A DNA stretch of 64,000 nt from an uncultured Archangium sp. (GTDB taxonomy: Bacteria; Myxococcota; Myxococcia; Myxococcales; Myxococcaceae), in the NCBI GenBank assembly GCA_903905455.1, contig CAIVGN010000192.1, positions 1 to 64,000 on the forward strand. Reading direction: 5' to 3'. The notes under the pieces are model-generated. The model saw only the letters and a list, made by a program, of their open reading frames with translations, was not told where the DNA came from and did not search any database. Position 1 is the stretch's first letter. The number at the start of each line of letters is the position of its first letter. Positions 59,201 to 64,000 of the stretch are shown here, piece after piece. Made by a program: the position numbers and the translations under genes.

Positions 59201-59795
59201 AGCGCACCACCTTGTAGAGGTACTTCTCGAGCTCGAGCATCGCGTCGTCTTCCTCGAGCCCGGTGCCGAGGTGCGGTCGCAGCAGCAGCGCGAAGTCGGC
59301 GTCGTCCTTGAGCGCGCGGCGCAGGAAGTCGCGGAAGACCGAGGAGAACAGCTCCTTCCCGTCGGTGAGTCGCTGCGAGAACAGCCGGCGATGCGCGAAG
59401 GCGTTCTCGGTCAGCAGCCGCTGGCAGAACGCGTGGATGGTGGAGATGGTCGCCGCGTCGATGCGCGACAACGCGTCGAGCAGCCGCTTCACCGCGACGT
59501 CGTCCAGGGTCCACGCGGGGTCGTTCACGGGCTTCGCCGGCTCGCGCGCGGCCACGACCAGGCGCCACAGCAGGGCGCGAATGCGGGTGCGCAGCTCGGC
59601 GGCGGCGCGCTCGGTGAAGGTGACCACGAGGATCTTCGTGAGGTCCACGCCCTGCAGCACGCGATCGACGACGAGGTGCTCGAGGGTGAAGGTCTTGCCG
59701 GTGCCAGCCGAGGCCTCGATGACGTGGTGGCCGTCAGACCCGAGCTGCTCGAGCACCAGCGGGCGCGCGTACCGCGGGAATTGGGGGGCGCTCAT
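56211..59795 (-). CDS. recB: Exodeoxyribonuclease V beta subunit
   Basis: This 1194-residue (E. coli 1180) SF1A helicase-nuclease has Walker A EASAGTGKTFTL (27-38), TFTERAAAELRTRIR, IDEFQDTDPVQWRVF (Walker B), VIGDPKQAIYGFR, LTMHAAKGLEAPVVF and YVALTRARVRLY. The C-terminal nuclease domain keeps NFLHEALEE, GFIDVVFEHDGRLYFGDWKSS (Asp and Asp-x-Lys metal and catalytic residues) and a final YGVAVLRLLG. All active-site elements are intact, so both helicase and nuclease should work. Its start overlaps the recC stop (ATGA). Repairs double-strand breaks and degrades foreign linear DNA. Confidence 0.95.
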   Translation of the reverse strand: MSAPQFPRYARPLVLEQLGSDGHHVIEASAGTGKTFTLEHLVVDRVLQGVDLTKILVVTFTERAAAELRTRIRALLWRLVVAAREPAKPVNDPAWTLDDVAVKRLLDALSRIDAATISTIHAFCQRLLTENAFAHRRLFSQRLTDGKELFSSVFRDFLRRALKDDADFALLLRPHLGTGLEEDDAMLELEKYLYKVVRFHGELEPVIDEAAVRKVLAGLPTPWPSGQDVADAYKGRMKPALIAEVLQVVLDALSRARDLKGAQRWLALGELLEKGGRADRRIDYALKALDGAKLGAGPQLSAALRALEPSIPDGDSLLPRLYREPLRQALKARKEEQGLFDYDDMLEVVDASLEGEAADEVKASLRERFSFVLIDEFQDTDPVQWRVFHKLFAEAGSTSSLAVIGDPKQAIYGFRAADVETYLGARETLLNESDPVKFEARIARLTQNFRSSERMIAAYNLVLRQATEAEATFFQADKRIAYGPRSEVTCGEPKVRLVDAAGAELAPVTLVQVPLGKAKNKSLTVAPVAQFIAAEVARLLGPDGPKLVDKASPEGRVLTARDIYVLSRSKTDAEAVSVELGLLGVPFSFYKLAGLFQTGEVLDLLDVLGAVIEPFDRVRRAKAWLTPFFELTPDEVEAALEVPDDHPLVQRLRDWHEFGKRRDYRRLFSALIEDSGFARRAAFLAGGERPLTNVQRVLDLLAEESRRRHATLGELVDLLRSWNAGRAQPSQQDADVQPLETERPAVQLMTMHAAKGLEAPVVFLIGGTSTPPNDSLHVFHRDGVRMGWLGSMPPDIKERVQRESRGEDERLLYVALTRARVRLYLPWFVDEANVTESVEFKGPYGVLNARLGHLASTALDDQHFNVVPVTQSPDAKAQAPASPPSKWTLPASLTVDPGLDFARRSLARTRRGALVTSYTQLATHTAKQAPTEVDREETTGETNYAQTDAHELVTSNIVGNFLHEALEELDLPKVNAFPTWEVFMKDAKVHALVEALADRAGIAGDQRPHAYRLLFAAVRRPLDLAGAGVVPGIASLSKVLRESEFLFPIPEKGQRLLGETPKDEHAPFFVDRGLVKGFIDVVFEHDGRLYFGDWKSSVLRDASPEALDAYVTSHFHWQVVVYGVAVLRLLGIRDEATFEKRFGGFLYFFLREMEKTPAGEPTRGLWFERPTWDAVQAWERELLEHDFGRREVGS

Positions 59796-62700
59796 GAGGC
59801 CTCTCCGTCCAGGGTGAGACGGGAAAAGAACGGGCTGAAGCGGCGCTCGATGAGCCGGCGGGCTTCGTCGTCGTCGGGAATGCGGAACCGCTCCGGGCGC
59901 CGCACCGGGCCGCTGCACGCCGGGCGATCTCCTCCCAGCGCAGCCGTCACCAGGGCCTCGAAGTGGATGGGCTCGGCAGACTGCAGGTCGACCTCGTCCA
60001 CCGCGGCCAGGGGCAATAACAGCTCGTTGTCCCCGCACAGGAGGTCCTCGAGGAGCGCCTGCAGGTGGGCGCGGGCGTCGTCCCGGGTGATGGGCGCCAG
60101 CGTCGCGCCGAGCTCCCGGTCCCGGTACGCGAGCAGCACGTGATGGGGCCGGGGCTCGACCACGCCGCTGGCGCTCAACACCACGTGATCCAACCAGGCG
60201 CGCAGCAGCTCGCGGGTGTGCTTCTCGCGCCCCTTCCCCGGGAACTTGCGGCGCAAGAGCAACAACGTGCGCTCGGTGCCGATGAGGGGCTGCGTCGCGC
60301 CGACCAACTGCACTCGCATCCCGGCATCGAACTCCAGCGCCTGTTCCACCCGCTCGATTCGCTCGTGCTCCTCGGCCGGCCCGAAGCGCACCACCTGCAA
60401 CCCCTTCCCGGCCCCCAACGCCGCGCGCCACGCCTGCATCACCTCCAGCGCGTCTTCCTTCTCGGCCTCGAGGAACACGCCCAGCGGCAACTGCCCCTGG
60501 GCCACCAGGCGCTCGGCCCGGTGTTGCCACGCCTGCTCGAGCGCCGCGTCGTCCTCTGGGAACGCCTGGCCTCCCGCGTCGCGCCACGCGTCGACGAACG
60601 AGTTCTTGAGCAGCGAGACCGCGACCAGCGCCGAGCTGTTGAACACCTCGTCGGTGCGATCGGAGCGCTCTTCCTCCTCGTCGCCCAGGCGCAACCGCAC
60701 GCGCGCCGAGCCCTGCAGCGGGCACTCGAGGTAGCTGCGCAACTGCGAGAGCGACACCCGCCGCACCTGGCCCTCGACGAGCGGGGCCTTCACCGGCGCG
60801 GCGAGGAACCCCAGCATCGCAGAGAGCACCCCGCGCGCAGCCTCGGGCAACGCGCCCAGCACCTCGCGCACCGGCGTGCCCGGAGACAGCACCCCGCTGG
60901 CCTGCGAGAGGGACTGCCCGGCCGACCGCAGCGCGCGCTCGGTCAGCCCCGAGACCGACGGCGCGATGAGCGGGTCCTGCTTCACGTCCGAGTCGGCACG
61001 CCACAACGGCACGTGGTGAATCAGCGGGTGCGCCGTCGGGTCGTCGACGCTCCGGCCGAGGTAGCCCTCGTCGAGCAACCGCAACAACTCCACCACCACC
61101 GGCGAAGGGCTGCGCTCATCACCCGTGCGCTCGTCGCGCGCGAGGTACGAGAGGACCAGCCGATCCTTCGTGCACAGCAGCGACTCGAGGAAGAGGTACT
61201 CGTCCTTCTCGCGCCCGCTGGCGTCCCCGGCCTGGGGCTTCGTGGGGCGCAGGTCGAGGGCCTCCGCGCGATCGCTCGCGGGGAAGGCGCCCTCCGACAA
61301 CCCGACGATGAAGGTGACGCGCGCGGGGATGCCGCGGGACGCGTTGAGCGTGGAGACCCGCACGCCACCGGTGACCGCGCCACCCGAGCTGGAGCCGGCG
61401 GCCGCGAGATCGTCGCGCACCAACTCCTTGGCGAGGAGAAAGGACACCTTGCGGTCGCCCAGTTGGCGATCGGCGAGGCCGCGCACGGTGCGCAACACGG
61501 CATCGAGCGCGCGACGCTGCGGCTCGTCCTGCGGCACGAGGTACGCACAGAGGAAGGTGTCGAGCGTGCGGGACCACTGCGCGACGGTGAGCTCCGCGTC
61601 TCTCAAGGTGCGCGTGTCGGCGAGCAACGAGCGCGTCAGCAGCAGCAACGCCCCTGCGCCGTCTTCGAGGTGCCGCCCGGCGGGGTCTGCGAGGTAGCGC
61701 TCGCCGTTCAACTCGACGAGGCGCTCGTCGTTCTCCGCGTGCGTCGAGACGAAGGCCCCGAGCGCGAGGCGCTTGAGCCCCTGGTCCCAGTTGAGGAGAT
61801 CGCGATCGACGTAGGTGTCCTCGTGATCGGCGTGGCTCTGCCCGTGCACGATGCCCAGCGCGTCGACCCAGCGCACCCAGGCGTCGACCTCGGCGCCGGG
61901 GAAGCGCCCCGCGATGACCGGGTGGGTGAGCACGCGGAGCATGTCGGCGCGGGTGAAGCGCGAGAGCGGCAACTCGAGCAGCAGCAGCGCGGCCTCGACC
62001 ACCGGGCTCGTCAGCGCGAAGGGCACGCCCACCAACTGCCAGGGGAGATCGTGGTTCTCGCGGAACGCCGAGAGCAGCGGCGCGACGTACGATTCGGCGT
62101 CCTTCGCGGAGATCTGCACCGCGATGTCGTCGAGGTGGAGGTCCTTCTCCTGGCGCAGCAGGGCCCAGATGCGGCCGGCGACGAACTCGCACTCGCGGCG
62201 CAGGCTCGGCGCGCGGGCGATCTCGATGCCGTCGAAGGGCGTCACCGCGCTGGCCTCCGCGGCGCGCTCCGTGGGCTTGCGCACCAGCATGTCGGCCTGC
62301 AGCCTGCGCAGCAGCGACGCGCTCTGCTTCGAGGGATCGATGAAGATCCCCTCAGTCTTTCCCCCGGTGGCCTGGTTGAGCAGGCGCACCGCCTCTCGAC
62401 CCGGGCGGCCCCACAGCGCCAACGGGCGGCACTCGTCGGCGCGCAGCGAGAACGGGTCTTCCTTCGCGAGTTCTTCGGGCGTCAGCGACGCGGTCTTGTG
62501 CAGGAAGCGCTTGTTGCGATCGCGCACCGACTCCACGTCCTCCCAGAACTCCATGCACGGCGTCAGGGTGAAGAGGAACACGTCGGTGGCGCGCGCCAGG
62601 TGCACCAACAGCTCGTGGTAGCTCGTGCCGAGGAACGAGAGGCCGAAGACGAAGAGCGGCTCTCCCGGGGTGAGCAACTTCTCCGGCGCCACCTCGAGCA

Positions 62701-63274
62701 CTTGAGTGGGCAGCACCAGCTTGCCCTTCGCGGAGCTGAGCACCTGTTGCCAGAGGTGACGCTGCCACCGCGCGAGCTCCGAACCCCCGTCATGGGGAGA
62801 AGCACGACCCCGGCCCCACGCGTCGAGCATCTCGCGGCGGCTGAAGACGTACTCCTCGAAGACGTGGCCCAGCTGCGTGGCGAGTTGCACGGCGCGCAGC
62901 TCGGCGCTCGCGCCCCCGCGGGGCCCCAGGTAGTGCCGCACCGGCCCGAGCTCCGGACCCGACACGTCGCCCTCGAGGAAGCGGGCGAGCAGCAGGTCGC
63001 GCAGCGCCTCGCCGTCGAGCACCTCGCGGTCGGGAAAGGCGCGGTCGACCAGCTCCGACGAGAAGCGCCGCAGCAGCCAGGTCTCGAAGTTCGCGACGAT
63101 GCCCGCGCGATGCACCAGCTGGTGCTTGAGCCACGTCTCGAGCGGCCGACTGGCGATGATCAGCTTCGTCGGTCGAAAGAGATCGCGGGGCGGCAGACCC
63201 ACCTGCGCCTCGAGGTGAACCTGGAACTGGGCGACGAGCGCCTCTGGCTTGTTCGAATGGAAGACCTTCAGCAC
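59792..63274 (-). CDS. recC: Exodeoxyribonuclease V gamma subunit
   Basis: The protein is 1160 residues (E. coli 1122) from GTG 63274, chosen because LKVFHSNKPEALVAQFQVHL is the normal RecC start; a TTG 42 bases upstream only adds non-family residues. The inactive helicase-like RecC scaffold is seen in PTKLIIASRPLETWLKHQL, VFGLSFLGTSYHELLVHLA, VRVSTLNASRGIPARVTFIVGLSEGAFP and the C-terminal nuclease-like part with RKFPGKGREKHTRELLRAWLDH. RecC reads Chi and directs the strands in the complex. First gene of the operon; 92 bases separate it from the divergent lipoprotein gene. Confidence 0.93.
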   Translation of the reverse strand: MLKVFHSNKPEALVAQFQVHLEAQVGLPPRDLFRPTKLIIASRPLETWLKHQLVHRAGIVANFETWLLRRFSSELVDRAFPDREVLDGEALRDLLLARFLEGDVSGPELGPVRHYLGPRGGASAELRAVQLATQLGHVFEEYVFSRREMLDAWGRGRASPHDGGSELARWQRHLWQQVLSSAKGKLVLPTQVLEVAPEKLLTPGEPLFVFGLSFLGTSYHELLVHLARATDVFLFTLTPCMEFWEDVESVRDRNKRFLHKTASLTPEELAKEDPFSLRADECRPLALWGRPGREAVRLLNQATGGKTEGIFIDPSKQSASLLRRLQADMLVRKPTERAAEASAVTPFDGIEIARAPSLRRECEFVAGRIWALLRQEKDLHLDDIAVQISAKDAESYVAPLLSAFRENHDLPWQLVGVPFALTSPVVEAALLLLELPLSRFTRADMLRVLTHPVIAGRFPGAEVDAWVRWVDALGIVHGQSHADHEDTYVDRDLLNWDQGLKRLALGAFVSTHAENDERLVELNGERYLADPAGRHLEDGAGALLLLTRSLLADTRTLRDAELTVAQWSRTLDTFLCAYLVPQDEPQRRALDAVLRTVRGLADRQLGDRKVSFLLAKELVRDDLAAAGSSSGGAVTGGVRVSTLNASRGIPARVTFIVGLSEGAFPASDRAEALDLRPTKPQAGDASGREKDEYLFLESLLCTKDRLVLSYLARDERTGDERSPSPVVVELLRLLDEGYLGRSVDDPTAHPLIHHVPLWRADSDVKQDPLIAPSVSGLTERALRSAGQSLSQASGVLSPGTPVREVLGALPEAARGVLSAMLGFLAAPVKAPLVEGQVRRVSLSQLRSYLECPLQGSARVRLRLGDEEEERSDRTDEVFNSSALVAVSLLKNSFVDAWRDAGGQAFPEDDAALEQAWQHRAERLVAQGQLPLGVFLEAEKEDALEVMQAWRAALGAGKGLQVVRFGPAEEHERIERVEQALEFDAGMRVQLVGATQPLIGTERTLLLLRRKFPGKGREKHTRELLRAWLDHVVLSASGVVEPRPHHVLLAYRDRELGATLAPITRDDARAHLQALLEDLLCGDNELLLPLAAVDEVDLQSAEPIHFEALVTAALGGDRPACSGPVRRPERFRIPDDDEARRLIERRFSPFFSRLTLDGEAS

Positions 63275-63366
63275 CTGGCCAGTGTCGCGTGGGGATCCGG
63301 AGACTGACAGCACCAAGTGGACGCGATGACCCGTGGTGTCACAGTGGCGCGCGGGAGTTCGCGCTG

Positions 63367-64000
63367 GTGAGCGGCCGCTTCATTGGTACCGTCGGCGCCT
63401 TGAACGGTTCAGCGTCGGCCGCAGCGGTGAGGTGCCTGGTGTTGGCAACCCTGGTGGGCGCGTGCAGCCCGCCGACCCCGAGCCGCACCTGCCAGCCGGG
63501 CGAATCGCGGGCGTGTGTCGGGGTCACCGGTTGTGCTGGGGCCTCGGTGTGCATCGCCGACGGCAGCGCCTTCGGTTCCTGCGTCTGCACTGCTGTCCTC
63601 GGTGGAGGCGCGGGGGGCAGCGGCGGAGGGAGCGCGGGCGGTGGCGCTGGCGGCGGTGGTGGCGCCGCGGTCACCGACGCGGGCTTCGATGCGGGAGTCC
63701 CTGACGCCGGCAGCAGATGCCGCGTCGACTTCGATTGCGGAGCCCACCAGATCTGCAACGCCACCACCGGCGCCTGCGTGACGGGCCCGACCTGCACCTC
63801 CGACTTCAACTGCCAATCGCTCGACCCTCAAGACCGCTGCTACCGCTACGGGCAACAGTGCACCTGCGACACCTCGGCCCAGGGTGGCGGCGTGTGCCGA
63901 CTTCGCAAGGGGCCGTGCGAAGAGTGCACCAGTGATTCTCAGTGCGGATCCGACGCGATCATCTTCGGGCCGCCGGACGGCGCCGGCGCCGGTCGCTGCC
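63367..64000 (+). CDS. Cys-rich lipoprotein, 3' end outside the window
   Basis: The frame is open to the right edge (211 codons seen). GTG 63367 has GGGAG at 9 bases; GTG 63427 and TTG 63400 are in-frame alternatives. The lipoprotein signal ends LATLVGAC. A first Cys cluster (TCQPGESRACVG...CVC) is followed by a Gly/Ser/Ala-rich spacer of about 30 residues, an Asp-Ala-Gly linker and a second Cys-rich part (FDCGAHQICNATTGACV, CTSDSQCGSD). The layout is the same as in the gene at 40844. Divergent from recC; function unknown. Confidence 0.68.
   Translation, partial: MSGRFIGTVGALNGSASAAAVRCLVLATLVGACSPPTPSRTCQPGESRACVGVTGCAGASVCIADGSAFGSCVCTAVLGGGAGGSGGGSAGGGAGGGGGAAVTDAGFDAGVPDAGSRCRVDFDCGAHQICNATTGACVTGPTCTSDFNCQSLDPQDRCYRYGQQCTCDTSAQGGGVCRLRKGPCEECTSDSQCGSDAIIFGPPDGAGAGRC

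Noticed and set aside
60065-63307. Open frame of about 1080 codons on the + strand opposite recC
   Set aside because: Same shadow effect; recC on the other strand has full family similarity and coupled overlaps.
1-64000. tRNA, rRNA, transposase, integrase, phage or toxin-antitoxin genes
   Set aside because: I looked for such genes by motif and saw none; structured RNAs without protein motifs could still be missed by eye.

Overview
The window looks like chromosomal DNA of a myxobacterium (phylum Myxococcota). This rests on very high GC with strongly GC-biased third codon positions, MYXO-CTERM-like C-termini (genes at 18375 and 36374), many lipoproteins with Asp/Ala/Gly-rich linkers, a large soluble Ser/Thr kinase, and several families common in that phylum (DUF3494, DUF4398-OmpA, DUF7151-like and DUF6209-like repeats). 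I saw no rRNA, tRNA, CRISPR array, insertion sequence or phage.

Layout. 1-13.5 kb is mostly metabolic and housekeeping: a TPR protein cut by the window edge, heme A synthase, a calpain / NrdG-like activase / unknown-protein cluster, a GNAT acetyltransferase, an autoregulated TetR-hydrolase pair, an M20 peptidase, a TMEM175-type channel, an alginate-lyase-like protein, phosphofructokinase and a BASS transporter. 13.5-29.3 kb is a surface and signalling island: four DUF3494 (ice-binding-like) proteins, an outer-membrane beta-barrel protein, a hybrid histidine kinase, an adenylate-cyclase response regulator and a truncated paralogue of it, two OmpA-type proteins, a CsbD-like stress protein and small lipoproteins. 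29.3-42.2 kb holds a TonB-dependent receptor with a TonB-like domain at its own N-terminus and a run of secreted or lipoprotein genes. 42.2-54.2 kb holds a flavin monooxygenase, an Hsp70 / J-like / membrane-protein operon, a 1275-residue kinase, an AlkB-like oxygenase with a VOC protein, and an aminotransferase. 54.2-63.3 kb is a complete recC-recB-recD operon. A Cys-rich lipoprotein runs off the right edge.

The most interesting signal is regulatory. Within the island I can read six sigma-54 type promoters (GG-N10-GC with good flanking matches) in front of all four DUF3494 genes or operons, the beta-barrel/kinase/cyclase operon and the CsbD-DUF4398-OmpA operon. Four copies of one palindrome (CATCA-N3-TGATG, or the symmetrical variant CTTCA-N3-TGAAG) lie 85, 86, 87, 98 and 107 bp upstream of five predicted start sites. 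These distances differ by about zero, one or two helical turns. One palindrome sits between two divergent promoters. Three of the genes would have a leader of only 2 nt. I infer one coordinated regulon for envelope remodelling, driven by a bacterial enhancer-binding protein that is not encoded in this window. The kinase and cyclase would be inside the regulon they may help to control.

Other points worth checking are a near-perfect 29-bp palindrome lying on the -10 and start codon of the tetR gene, a 5'-truncated gene remnant antisense to the 3' end of ctaA, the orphan glycyl-radical-type activase beside a calpain, and a degenerate J-domain protein coupled to an Hsp70.
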